Source: Bacillota bacterium
GTDB lineage: Bacteria > Bacillota > Clostridia > Acetivibrionales > DSM-1351
NCBI GenBank assembly: GCA_023397905.1
Contig: JAEWSZ010000106.1
Coordinates: forward strand, 1-64,000
Direction of reading: 5' to 3'
Length of the DNA: 64,000 nt
Shown here: positions 52,501 through 60,117 of the stretch, one piece after another
Position numbering within the stretch: position 1 is the stretch's first letter
How the letters are laid out: the number at the start of each line of letters is the position of its first letter
Position numbers and translations under genes: made by a program
The notes under the pieces: generated by a model
What the model saw: the letters and a program-made list of their open reading frames with translations, nothing else
Databases searched by the model: none
Told to the model about the DNA's origin: nothing

Positions 52501-52779
52501 TTCATGGTTGAAGACGCCGGAAACGGGCAGATCGCTTTAAAAGGCTATGCGGAGGACGTGGCTTTCAACCGGTATGTCAGTTCAGAGAACGGCGGAGCAG
52601 CCATGACCTGCAACCGTACGGAACTGGGTATCTGGGAGGCCTTCGACTGGGTGGACAACGGGGACGGGACAGTCTCGCTGAGAGGCAGCAACGGGCAGTA
52701 CGTGACAGGCGGAACCCCCATGTGGTGCAACGGCTCATCCCTGGGAGACGCCCAGAAATTTACGGTGACCACCTATTAG
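49600..52779 (+). CDS. Secreted GH95/DUF5703-like glycoside hydrolase with C-terminal beta-trefoil
   Basis: A 1059-residue exported protein, 14 bases after the previous gene behind ACAGGAGG. Signal peptide at about 1-34. An N-terminal beta-sandwich (about 45-290; TIGTGRVGAMVWNANGLTMQV) precedes an (alpha/alpha)6-barrel-like region (about 295-700; WYWNQRDIYNSFY, DGIWVPETMGWDG, AHETYWDVQNAITDLAAVRAL) and a beta domain. Next come a jelly-roll-like domain (about 775-925; WFNSEGRGVGDYNDDVHYTV) and a beta-trefoil (about 935-1059). GH95 enzymes include alpha-L-fucosidases and galactosidases, so fucosylated or galactosylated glycans are possible substrates. The family placement is by resemblance only. 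Confidence 0.82.
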   Translation: MKSIGKSLKIYYLILAVLAIPVLESLGAATAEASTATQSFNTSAGVLDVDYESYLSKHDVVFNSLITEPKSGMTIGTGRVGAMVWNANGLTMQVQGVDASEQGFASQGLVNLYTNPGMDTSYSSVQQRLSLYDGIITSKYDDNRTVTIMGSPNSEVLGIHVEDSRPGVSSVSLDLSIWDVSGFGGGDVPDINTWRTVQTFVEPGVVGFSRGQTDANHFGYTMAATVEGAGFTTQAVDSRKVRLNITPSSSYTIWISCASRLNAPNYDSVTQAKNLITSVKNAGYTATLNNFKAWWHDFWSRSFVQYSNSSGDADYLENIYYLSMYMIGSGGFGNYPFHFINGVFSAVRDDDSSKWSNASWYWNQRDIYNSFYASNHTDMMKIFNYQYSRNFNALKAYTMTRYGIDGIWVPETMGWDGNARGTVNSDFTNDVYSTGAEAALNMYKYYKYTDDQEYLSNTAYPFMKEVCRFYAAKLSYNSSTGKYYMASSNAHETYWDVQNAITDLAAVRALFPKTIQTGQTLGVDGALRTQWQNILDNLAAYPLDPNNPNKYFPHTPPAATIRNGENVVEELLWPYDLAGIGAPDYQMSVNNFLSRLFTYGAIWDPGAIQAARLGRGDDAYYGMRTMLQRYQSYPNGRTNDTNGEFEYLGVHLSAINESLLQSYNDKIRVFPAIPGEASFNSKFTLLASGGFLVSSEREGGEIKYAGLKSLYGNPATVVNPWGTQQVRVRRAADNAVVMTGSGSELSFATSAGAVYIVERTAKPLSSYTFQQLTGTPNQGAKALNGTNCRLGSSNGTQQPSGMINDDATTGFTYDANWFNSEGRGVGDYNDDVHYTVTNGAVAQFTFNGTGIDYYSEKFGDMGNVDIYIDNVFQANVNLNAAGSRQVQQVVYSKTGLQNGSHTIRIVNRSDQVAIIDAFKVYTTGGGSGAPVGQTISLRSSLDGSYVCSENGVGDMNSNRASADIWERFMVEDAGNGQIALKGYAEDVAFNRYVSSENGGAAMTCNRTELGIWEAFDWVDNGDGTVSLRGSNGQYVTGGTPMWCNGSSLGDAQKFTVTTY

Positions 52780-52821
52780 CATATAGCACATCGGACACCC
52801 AATTATAAGATGAAACAGTGA

Positions 52822-52862
52822 AAAGGCAGGCTGGAAATGTAGTTTTTCAGCCTGCCTTTGTT
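52822..52862 (+). terminator. Strong Rho-independent terminator after the secreted hydrolase operon
   Basis: AAAGGCAGGCTG (52822-52833) pairs perfectly with CAGCCTGCCTTT (52848-52859) around a 14-base loop. It lies 42 bases after the stop of the GH95-like gene. Confidence 0.92.
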
Positions 52863-53056
52863 ATTTATGGGCTTTAGCCATTTGAGTATGAGCGAGTTTC
52901 CGCAGAGAAATGATTCCTTAATATTTATGGATAAATATGCCTGGGGAAAGTTTGTCGTCATGGAAGCAGGAGATATGGTGATATTATTGAAGAGCCGGGC
53001 GGATTATGTTATAGTTGAGACAGCGTTCATACATAAATTTTAACGGGAGCGAACCT

Positions 53057-53536
53057 ATGAGTGGGAATGTAAACCTGGAATTTTACAGTAAAAAGTATGA
53101 TAAACAGCTGGAGAATTTTGAATTGGAAAAAGACCAGGAAAGATTTACGGCGTATCCGGGAGAAATAGCTGAAACCTTGACTGACAGTGAACGCCATTTT
53201 ACGCTGATAGTATGGGATGAACATGTGGTGGGTTACTTCGTGCTGCATGAGAATAAGGGACCTGTTGAAATCGGAAGTCACAGCGAGGCACTGCTTATCA
53301 GAGCCCTGGCCATCGACAGGAATGAACAAAAAAAGGGATATGCCCTGTCGGCGATGAAGATGCTGCCTGCATTTGTAAGGGAACATTTCAAATCCGTAAC
53401 CGAATTGGTACTGATAGTCAATCAGGCAAACATACCCGCCCAGAATTTATATAAAAAAGCGGGGTTTACGGATACAGGCATGCGGAGAACGGGAAAACAC
53501 GGGCTGCAATATATTTATCACTATATTCTGAATTAA
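53057..53536 (+). CDS. GNAT-family N-acetyltransferase
   Basis: A 159-residue cytoplasmic acyltransferase. The acetyl-CoA site is visible as LLIRALAIDRNEQKKGYALS (motif A, with QKKGYA forming the pyrophosphate loop), followed by VNQANIPAQNLYKKAGF (motif B). The acceptor is unknown. The ATG at 53057 follows CGGGAGCG. An open frame between the terminator and this gene (52870-53043) has no good start signal and was not called. Confidence 0.88.
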   Translation: MSGNVNLEFYSKKYDKQLENFELEKDQERFTAYPGEIAETLTDSERHFTLIVWDEHVVGYFVLHENKGPVEIGSHSEALLIRALAIDRNEQKKGYALSAMKMLPAFVREHFKSVTELVLIVNQANIPAQNLYKKAGFTDTGMRRTGKHGLQYIYHYILN

Positions 53537-53582
53537 TATAAAAATGGGCAAAGGAATTTTCTGAGGGGACGGAGAAAGCGCA

Positions 53583-54335
53583 ATGCTGCTGAAAGAGTGG
53601 AATACAATAAATCAAATACTCCTGGAGATTTATTCTATCCGGCGGTTGGATGAATTGACGGAACGGCTTTTTAAAATGTTTAATGTGCTTGTGCCTTATT
53701 CACAGGGATATTTTATAGTTTTTGAGGAGCATAACCGGATAGACCTGTCAAAATCCCGCTTTATCCATATGAATGCGGAAAGCCGGAAAAAGTATCTGGA
53801 GTATTTTTACGAAATGGATTATCTGAACTACATTTTTGAATTCACAGTGAATACGTCCACCTACCGTGATACGGATATTCTGGAGGAAGAGGTGCGGAAA
53901 AATACGGACTTCTACAGGGAATTTCTGCAGCCTCAGAATATACCTTATGGATGCGGCATAGTACTTTTGAAAAAGCGTAAAATGATCGGGATCATAAATC
54001 TGTTCCGAAGCAGGGAAATGGGCAATTTTTCAGACAGGGACATGGTGCTGCTGGATATTTTGAAGCTTCACCTTGAAAACATACTTGTAAATCTGACAGA
54101 AGGAGAAAGAGCGTATCAGGATGAAAAGCTGAACGGGTTTGCAAAACGCTACCGGCTTTCCTTGCGCGAACAGGAGGTAATGGCCCTGATGAAAAAAGGC
54201 TTTTCAAACATAGAGATGGAAAGGCTGCTGTCCATAAGCCTGTCTACGGTGAAGAAGCATGTTTTTCATATTTACGGGAAAACAGGGGTAAAAAGCAGAA
54301 CACAGCTGCTGGCCCTGCTGCATGAAGAGGAATAA
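53583..54335 (+). CDS. LuxR-type transcriptional regulator with GAF-like sensor
   Basis: A 250-residue regulator. The first 175 residues resemble a GAF-like ligand domain (about 20-170). The C-terminal LuxR helix-turn-helix at about 185-245 reads LSLREQEVMALMKKGFSNIE followed by LSISLSTVKKHVFHIYGKTGVKSR. No receiver domain is present. It lies just upstream of an imperfect 46-bp palindrome and the nitrogen module, so it may regulate that module. The signal is unknown. Confidence 0.87.
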   Translation: MLLKEWNTINQILLEIYSIRRLDELTERLFKMFNVLVPYSQGYFIVFEEHNRIDLSKSRFIHMNAESRKKYLEYFYEMDYLNYIFEFTVNTSTYRDTDILEEEVRKNTDFYREFLQPQNIPYGCGIVLLKKRKMIGIINLFRSREMGNFSDRDMVLLDILKLHLENILVNLTEGERAYQDEKLNGFAKRYRLSLREQEVMALMKKGFSNIEMERLLSISLSTVKKHVFHIYGKTGVKSRTQLLALLHEEE

Positions 54336-54379
54336 AAACCGTACTTTAAAAAGAACGGGGTGCTTATAAAATTTGCCGG

Positions 54380-54425
54380 AATATTAATGCCGTATAGAAC
54401 TTTAGTTCCATATGGCATTAATATT
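54380..54425. promoter_or_regulatory. 46-bp imperfect palindrome
   Basis: Bases 54380-54401 (beginning AATATTAATGCC) and 54404-54425 are reverse complements at 20 of 22 positions, with TT in the centre. No T-run follows, so it is more likely an operator, or a transcript-stabilising hairpin at the end of the LuxR gene, than a classical terminator. Confidence 0.55.
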
Positions 54426-54488
54426 TCAACCCTTGGAGGAATTGTAACCGGGAGCAAATGCGTTTATTATAAAAGTGATTTGATGATA

Positions 54489-54540
54489 AAAGATACAAGG
54501 GCGTATAAAAAGTACCCCCTTGTGTCTTTTTTGTTTTTAT
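54489..54540 (+). terminator. Rho-independent terminator or attenuator before the DUF1989 genes
   Basis: AAAGATACAAGGG (54489-54501) pairs with CCCTTGTGTCTTT (54516-54528) with one mismatch, followed by TTTTTGTTTTT. It is about 160 bases downstream of the LuxR-type gene and 114 bases upstream of the first DUF1989 start. It either ends the LuxR transcript or acts as an attenuator in the leader of the nitrogen operon. Confidence 0.75.
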
Positions 54541-54653
54541 CAAAGTCTAAAATCAGTCTCGAAAAGGAATAAACGGGGACAAAAAAGCATTTGGAGGAAG
54601 TAATGACACCTGGCTTGACAGTCAGGCGAATAAATTGGAAAGGTGGAATAAAA

Positions 54654-55373
54654 ATGCAAAGAATCTGGAATAAAGACCTGAGGCCGGGTGAAAAGTGGTC
54701 AGGGAACATCGGCAGGGGAAAATACATTCATTTTACGGCCCTGGGGGACAACGCCAATGTTTCTGCGCTCATGTACAATATGAGGGATACCTCGGAAAGA
54801 TACAATATGCCGGATACTCTGAAAGCCCAGTATACCGCACATCTTACCAGAGGAAACGTGCTTATGAGCGACAACGGCCGCGTACTTGCAAGCATTACAG
54901 AAGACAGCCTGGGATGGCATGACACCATTGCCGGCCACATTACAAGGAAAATGGTAGACGAAAAATTTGGGAAGACCACCTATCAGGAATTGAGAAATGA
55001 ATGGTACCGCAGCGGAGAAGAAAATTTTAAAACAGAGCTTGTCCGGAACAATATGGGAGTCCGCGATCTGGTGCCCTGTGTAAATCTGTTTTCCAGGGTA
55101 TATGTTGAAGAGGACGGAAGCATGCATCATGATCCGGCACATTGCAGGGCAGGGGCCACCGTGACATTGCGGACTGAAATGGACATGGTTATCATCCTGT
55201 CAAACACACCAAATCCATTGGATGAATCAAGCGCATACCCATCGGTACCGGTCAGGGTGGAAGTCTACAATGCTCCGCCTGTGGACCTGCTGGACCAATG
55301 TGTGAATCACAGGCCGGAAAACTACAGGGCCTTTGAAAATACCTGGGATTATTACAATCTGCTGGGCTGCTGA
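54654..55373 (+). CDS. DUF1989 protein, urea-carboxylase-associated family 2 / carboxyguanidine deiminase subunit-like
   Basis: A 239-residue cytoplasmic protein. Family blocks seen are LRPGEKWSGNIGRGKYIHFTAL, DTLKAQYTAHLTRGNVLMSD, GWHDTIAGH and NLFSRVYVEEDGSM. Paired DUF1989 proteins form the carboxyguanidine deiminase (CgdAB) that makes allophanate in guanidine-degrading bacteria. The ATG at 54654 gives the usual length and follows AGGTGG. An ATG at 54603 behind GGAGG would add 17 residues or could start a short leader peptide. The paralogue and allophanate hydrolase follow. Confidence 0.85.
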   Translation: MQRIWNKDLRPGEKWSGNIGRGKYIHFTALGDNANVSALMYNMRDTSERYNMPDTLKAQYTAHLTRGNVLMSDNGRVLASITEDSLGWHDTIAGHITRKMVDEKFGKTTYQELRNEWYRSGEENFKTELVRNNMGVRDLVPCVNLFSRVYVEEDGSMHHDPAHCRAGATVTLRTEMDMVIILSNTPNPLDESSAYPSVPVRVEVYNAPPVDLLDQCVNHRPENYRAFENTWDYYNLLGC

Positions 55374-55445
55374 TTGAAAGGGCGGCGGGAGATATGATTT
55401 TTATATTAAAATTTCGAGGCCGGCATGCGGCCCATGGAGGTTAAC

Positions 55446-56099
55446 ATGTATGGATTGATTGAAAAGGAAAGCGATTTGAAAATAGAGGATGCCGTTTATG
55501 ACGAAATACTTCCGGCAGGGCTTGGCTGGATGCATGAAATTTTTCCGGGACAGACCTTCCGGATACTGGATCTGGAAGGAAACCAGGCGGTGGACACCAC
55601 ATTTTACGACATGACCAATCCGGCGGATCACTATAGTGCGGTGGCGACCATTGTGGCGCAGAAAAATATATACCTGACCACCGGCAGCATTTTGAGGGCG
55701 GAATCGGGAAAGCCGCTGCTGGAGATCACCGCCGACCGCACCGGGAGGCATGATACCCTGGGCGGGGCCTGTTCCTCCCAGAGCAACACTGTCCGCTATG
55801 CCAGGGAAAAAATTTATATGCACAACTGCCGGGACAGCTTTATGCTCCAGCTGGCAGACTGTACCTGCGGTCTGGAAAAAAGGGATCTGGCCCCCAATAT
55901 TAATTTCTTTATGAACGTGCCTGTAACAAAGGACGGAGGACTGAAATTTGACGATGGAGTGTCCGCACCGGGAAAATATGTTGAAATGAAGGCTCTGGAA
56001 CACACCATGATCCTTATAAGCAACTGCCCTCAGTTGAATAACCCCTGCAATGCGTATAATCCCACTCCTGTGAGACTGCTCATCTGGGACGCCAGGTAA
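55446..56099 (+). CDS. DUF1989 protein, urea-carboxylase-associated family 1 / carboxyguanidine deiminase subunit-like
   Basis: A 217-residue paralogue of the preceding protein. Visible blocks are GWMHEIFPGQTFRILDLEGN, QAVDTTFYDM, LTTGSILRAESGKPLLEITAD, GRHDTLGGACS and NINFFMNVPV. Candidate metal or catalytic residues are the histidines and cysteines in GRHDTLGGACS and MHNC. The ATG at 55446 follows GGAGG. Together with the neighbour it would deiminate a carboxylated guanidine, leaving allophanate for the next enzyme. Confidence 0.86.
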   Translation: MYGLIEKESDLKIEDAVYDEILPAGLGWMHEIFPGQTFRILDLEGNQAVDTTFYDMTNPADHYSAVATIVAQKNIYLTTGSILRAESGKPLLEITADRTGRHDTLGGACSSQSNTVRYAREKIYMHNCRDSFMLQLADCTCGLEKRDLAPNINFFMNVPVTKDGGLKFDDGVSAPGKYVEMKALEHTMILISNCPQLNNPCNAYNPTPVRLLIWDAR

Positions 56100-56150
56100 A
56101 TGCGGGGCAGCTTATACTCGGTATAAAAACGAAGGGATTGAGGAGGAGCA

Positions 56151-57866
56151 ATGACATATTTTCCTGAAAAGCTAACATTTACGTGGCTGAAAAACAGCTA
56201 TGCCTCCGGTGATGTGACGCCGGCCATGGTGATAGGAGAAATTATAAAGAGATCTCAGAAATACGAAGGATATAATATCTGGATCGTAAAGCCGGAGCAG
56301 GAGAGGATACAAGGGTATCTGGACAGGCTGCCGGAAAAGCCGGACGGCGCTTATCCCCTCTGGGGGATCCCCTTTGCGGTAAAAGACAATATTGATCTGG
56401 CCGGCGTGCCAACAACCGCCGGCTGCAGGGAATACGAGTATACGCCGGAGGAAAGCGCAGCGGTTGTTGAGAAACTGATTGCGGCAGGAGCGGTCCCCGT
56501 GGGAAAAACAAATCTGGACCAGTTTGCAACCGGATTGGTAGGAACGAGAAGTCCGTACGGAGAGGTCCATAATGCCCTGGATCCGGACCTTATAAGCGGA
56601 GGGTCCAGCTCGGGTTCCGCCGTGGCCGTGGCGCTTGGAATGGCGGCATTTTCGTTGGGCACCGATACGGCCGGTTCAGGCCGTGTACCGGCTGCCCTGA
56701 ACAGTCTGATTGGTTATAAGCCTCCTCTTGGAGCCTGGTCAACCAGAGGAGTGGTCCCTGCCTGTGCAAGCCTTGACTGCGTCACGGTTTTTGCAAACCG
56801 GCCGGAAGATGTCCAAAGTGTCAACGAAACGGCCAGGGGCTTTGACGAACAGTGCTGCTGGTCCAGGGAATACGCAGTTCCCGTCCCCAAACTGCCTGCA
56901 AAAATCTGTCTGCCCAAAGACGGTCTGACTTTTTACGGTCCTTTTTCTAAGCTGTATGAGACGAAATGGAAACAGGCTGTAGGGAGGATAAAAGGCCTGG
57001 GAATCGGAATCCAATACATTGATTACACCGTTTTCCAAAAGGCGGCCTCCATTTTATATGACGGCCCCTGGGTGGCCGAACGGTGGAAGGACCTGGGCGG
57101 TTTTGTGGAGGCCAATGAAGGAAAGATTTTTCCTGTTACAGAGACCATACTCCGCTCGGGAAGCAAGCCGGAGCACACGGCTGCAAAGGTGTTTGAGTCA
57201 ATGCATCAGCTGCAGCTTTACCGGGCCGAAGCGAGGAAGATCCTGAAGGACGCGGTGCTGATCCTGCCCACTGCGGGAGGCACTTTTACAAGAGATGAAG
57301 TCAGGGAAAATCCCATTGAGACCAACAGTCTCATGGGCCTTTATACAAATCACTGCAATCTTCTGGATCTGTGCGCTGTGGCGGTGCCCACCGAAAGCGG
57401 CTGCAAAAAAGATCCCTTTGGGATCACCATATTCGGACTGGCGGATTCGGAGGCTCTCATACTGGGAGCCGCAAATGTATTTTTGCAGACCGAAACCATG
57501 AAAATCGCAGTATGCGGCCTGCACAAAAGGGGATATCCACTTGAGAGCCAATTGACCGAATTGGGAGGGCGATACCTTGAGAGTACCGTCACTGCGCCAT
57601 GCTACAAGCTGTACGAATTGGATACCCGTCCCGTTAAACCCGGTATGGTAAAAACTGAGGAGGGCGGGGAAGAGATTTGCGTTGACATATATTCGCTTCC
57701 GGTTGAAAAGGTCGGAAGGTTCATGGGGCAGGTACCGGCCCCTCTGTGCCTTGGAACGGTGGAACTCAAAAGCGGGGAGCGGGTTAAGGGCTTCTTATGT
57801 GAGAGCCATGTGCTTCCTGCCGCAAAGGATATTACGGCATATAAAACATTTCCTGTTAAGGCATAA
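56151..57866 (+). CDS. atzF: Allophanate hydrolase, amidase-signature family
   Basis: A 571-residue enzyme that splits allophanate to ammonia and carbon dioxide. The Ser-cisSer-Lys triad is K78 (PFAVKDNIDLAG), S152 (GGSSSGSA) and S176 (GTDTAGSGR). The N-terminal amidase domain runs to about 440. A C-terminal domain (about 455-571; AVCGLHKRGYPLESQLTELGG; CLGTVELKSGERVKGFLCE) matches the second domain of AtzF/DUR1,2 allophanate hydrolases, which separates it from other amidases. It follows the two DUF1989 genes by 51 bases behind GAGGAGG. Confidence 0.92.
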   Translation: MTYFPEKLTFTWLKNSYASGDVTPAMVIGEIIKRSQKYEGYNIWIVKPEQERIQGYLDRLPEKPDGAYPLWGIPFAVKDNIDLAGVPTTAGCREYEYTPEESAAVVEKLIAAGAVPVGKTNLDQFATGLVGTRSPYGEVHNALDPDLISGGSSSGSAVAVALGMAAFSLGTDTAGSGRVPAALNSLIGYKPPLGAWSTRGVVPACASLDCVTVFANRPEDVQSVNETARGFDEQCCWSREYAVPVPKLPAKICLPKDGLTFYGPFSKLYETKWKQAVGRIKGLGIGIQYIDYTVFQKAASILYDGPWVAERWKDLGGFVEANEGKIFPVTETILRSGSKPEHTAAKVFESMHQLQLYRAEARKILKDAVLILPTAGGTFTRDEVRENPIETNSLMGLYTNHCNLLDLCAVAVPTESGCKKDPFGITIFGLADSEALILGAANVFLQTETMKIAVCGLHKRGYPLESQLTELGGRYLESTVTAPCYKLYELDTRPVKPGMVKTEEGGEEICVDIYSLPVEKVGRFMGQVPAPLCLGTVELKSGERVKGFLCESHVLPAAKDITAYKTFPVKA

Positions 57867-57972
57867 AAAATATAAATGATACGACGGCCGGAAAATTATA
57901 AAAATCCGAAACAAGTGACGACAGCCCGGAACTTTGTAAATGGGAAACGGATGAATGGAGGCGGATAAATCA

Positions 57973-58806
57973 ATGCGGGGGTATATTAATATAACCGAGC
58001 TGAGCAAGATCAAGAAAATAACTACGGAAACACTGCGGCATTATGACCGTATAGGCTTGTTTCAACCTGATTTCACAGATCCGGACACCAGATACCGGTA
58101 CTATTCCTATGAACAGTGCGAAAGGATAGGGACTATTCTGGAGCTGCGCAATCTTGGGATGTCCCTTTTGGAAATTAAGGACTTTATGAAAAACAGGGAT
58201 GTGAAAAGATCCCTTCAACTGCTTCAGGAAAAGGAAGCGGAGCTGGAAAGGGAGATACGCGAAAAAAAGTGGATAAAAAAGATCATAAGGCAAAAGCTGA
58301 ATTACATTGAACAACTGCCGGAAATGGACCTGGAGCAGAAGCCTGAACTGTGCCTGCTGAAAAAGCGCGAGGTGGTCACCGTGGGGAAGTATGAAGAGTA
58401 TAAGGGGGACTATCTGTTTGACGTTATGAACCTGGAACGGCATCTGAAAGAGATCGCCCCTGTTTTTGCCTCTGACCTTGTGGGCTCCATAATCAAAAAG
58501 GAATCCTTTCTTGACCCGGGCCGGAAAATATTCTCTCGTATGGCGTATCTGCCTGCGGATAAATGCAACAGAAATGAAATAATGTTTCATGAAATTCCCG
58601 GAGGGGAATACCTGTGCGGCAAGGGAAGAGGCCGCTTCCAGTATGGCTGCCATGCGGCCGGGGTCATAATGGACTGGCTTATGGCGGAGGGATATGAAAT
58701 ATGCGGCGATATCATTGAATATGACGAGGTGGATCTGAGCATAACAAATCTGGAGGAGGAATTGAGTTTCGTATACCAGGTGCCCGTTAAAAAACTGGAA
58801 AAATAA
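57973..58806 (+). CDS. MerR-family regulator with BmrR/GyrI-like effector domain
   Basis: A 277-residue activator-type regulator. The winged-helix domain covers about 1-75 (YINITELSKIKKITTETLRHYDRIGLF, in part), followed by a long dimerisation helix (KEAELEREIREKKWIKKII), then a GyrI-like ligand domain from about 130. Such domains in BmrR bind hydrophobic cations, which would suit a cationic substrate. A start at 57955 is possible; the ATG at 57973 follows GGAGG. The next promoter contains a dyad in a 19-bp spacer, as expected for MerR control of the transporter genes. Confidence 0.88.
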   Translation: MRGYINITELSKIKKITTETLRHYDRIGLFQPDFTDPDTRYRYYSYEQCERIGTILELRNLGMSLLEIKDFMKNRDVKRSLQLLQEKEAELEREIREKKWIKKIIRQKLNYIEQLPEMDLEQKPELCLLKKREVVTVGKYEEYKGDYLFDVMNLERHLKEIAPVFASDLVGSIIKKESFLDPGRKIFSRMAYLPADKCNRNEIMFHEIPGGEYLCGKGRGRFQYGCHAAGVIMDWLMAEGYEICGDIIEYDEVDLSITNLEEELSFVYQVPVKKLEK

Positions 58807-58852
58807 AACTTTACAAAGTTGTTGACATTTGTGTTGCACAAAGGTATATAGT
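58807..58852 (+). promoter_or_regulatory. MerR-type promoter of the pot-like operon with spacer dyad
   Basis: TTGACA (58822-58827) and TATAGT (58847-58852) are separated by 19 bases, the long spacing characteristic of MerR-activated promoters. The dyad TTTGTG-TTG-CACAAA (58828-58842) fills most of the spacer. A second dyad, AACTTT-AC-AAAGTT (58807-58820), lies just upstream. A TATATA at 58845-58850 would give a 17-bp spacing instead. The adjacent MerR gene is the natural regulator. Confidence 0.7.
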
Positions 58853-58887
58853 AATTTATTATTAAGAGAAATATTAATATAGATCGA

Positions 58888-58946
58888 ATTGAGAACTCAA
58901 TGGTGAGTCTGAGAAAATCGGATTTCCCGTTGAGTTTTATTTTTTG
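58888..58946 (+). terminator. Leader terminator/attenuator upstream of the pot-like operon
   Basis: AACTCAATGG (58894-58903) pairs with CCGTTGAGTT (58927-58936) with one wobble, enclosing CTGA/TCGG, followed by TTTATTTTTT. It lies about 40 bases after the promoter and 70 before the potA start, so transcription into the operon must pass it. ATTGAG at 58888-58893 duplicates part of the right arm and could compete for CTCAAT, a possible antiterminator. No known riboswitch class was recognised. Confidence 0.6.
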
Positions 58947-59016
58947 TAAATATTTTGTATTTTTAATAAAAAGTATCCATGCAGGTACTTTCAGAATGGA
59001 ACGGAGTGATGTGAAA

Positions 59017-60117
59017 ATGGCGGAAAAATACATGATCGAATTGCAGAATGTAACAAAAGAATTCGGCAATATGGTGGCGGTGAACAATATAAACCTGAAG
59101 GTTAAGCAGGGGGAATTCCTGACTTTTTTAGGGCCGTCCGGCTGTGGAAAGACAACAACACTTCGTATGATTGCAGGATTTGAGGAGCCCACCAACGGGA
59201 GCATCAAAATAGACGGGAAAAGCTGTGAGAAGCTTCCGCCCAACTTGAGGGATGTAAATACGGTATTTCAGAATTACGCTTTATTCCCCCACTTAAATAT
59301 CCGCGACAACATAGCCTTCGGCCTGAAGCTGAAAAAGAAGCCGAAAGCCGAGATCAGGGAAAAAGTGGACCGTATGATCCAGCTGGTAAAGCTGGAGGAG
59401 CATATTAACAAAAAGCCCTCTCAATTAAGCGGCGGCCAGAAGCAGCGCGTCGCCATTGCCAGGTCTCTGATAAACGAGCCGAAGGTGCTTTTGCTGGATG
59501 AACCCCTGGGAGCCCTTGATTTAAAGCTCCGCAAAGAAATGCAGCTGGAGCTGAAACATCTTCAAAGGGAGCTGGGAATCACTTTTATATATGTGACCCA
59601 CGATCAGGAAGAAGCCCTTACCATTTCGGACCGCATTGCAATCATGCACAAGGGTAATATTGAGCAACTGGGTGATGCGGAAGATATATATGAGAAGCCG
59701 AGGACCAGATTTGCAGCCGATTTCATTGGAGAGACAAATCTGCTCAAGGGCAGGGTGACGGAGAGCGGGTCCGATTTTTGCAGGGTGGATATCAATGGAA
59801 TCATTGTCACATCGGAGTCTGAAAGAAGATATATCGGCGGAAGCCAGGTCTATGTATCGGTCAGGCCGGAAAACATCCATTTCGCCGACACCGTAGAAAA
59901 TCTGGAAAAGTACAACGTAATGGAAGCCACCTATGACGAGCCGGTGTATGTGGGGAATTTGCTCAGGCATTTGCTGCACACCGACAGCGGCGACAGTATC
60001 AGAATCACCAGATTTACCCGCAAAAAGGAGCGGTTTGAAAAGGGGATGCGGGTAAAGATATGCTGGAGCAAGGCGAGATGTGTTCTGGTCCACGACGAAG
60101 GCGAGGTGGGCGGCTGA
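59017..60117 (+). CDS. ABC transporter ATP-binding protein, PotA type
   Basis: A 366-residue ATPase of the spermidine/putrescine importer class. Walker A GPSGCGKTTT, Q-loop VFQNYALFPHL, signature LSGGQKQRVAIARS, Walker B VLLLDEPLGALD and switch VTHDQEEA are intact. A C-terminal TOBE domain covers about 265-366. The ATG at 59017 follows CGGAG; a longer open frame from 58900 includes the leader terminator and is rejected. It energises the permeases at 60117 and 61003. Confidence 0.93.
   Translation: MAEKYMIELQNVTKEFGNMVAVNNINLKVKQGEFLTFLGPSGCGKTTTLRMIAGFEEPTNGSIKIDGKSCEKLPPNLRDVNTVFQNYALFPHLNIRDNIAFGLKLKKKPKAEIREKVDRMIQLVKLEEHINKKPSQLSGGQKQRVAIARSLINEPKVLLLDEPLGALDLKLRKEMQLELKHLQRELGITFIYVTHDQEEALTISDRIAIMHKGNIEQLGDAEDIYEKPRTRFAADFIGETNLLKGRVTESGSDFCRVDINGIIVTSESERRYIGGSQVYVSVRPENIHFADTVENLEKYNVMEATYDEPVYVGNLLRHLLHTDSGDSIRITRFTRKKERFEKGMRVKICWSKARCVLVHDEGEVGG

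Noticed and set aside
52870..53043. Short open frame between the terminator and the GNAT gene
   Set aside because: It has no ribosome binding site, starts inside the terminator region and resembles no family I know; it may be a remnant but cannot be supported.
54336..54653. A ykkC-type guanidine riboswitch before the DUF1989 genes
   Set aside because: The gene context invites it, but I could not match the conserved sequence blocks of guanidine-I, -II or -III by eye.
57970..58839. 289-codon minus-strand open frame over the MerR gene
   Set aside because: It mirrors the whole MerR gene, whose helix-turn-helix is unmistakable.
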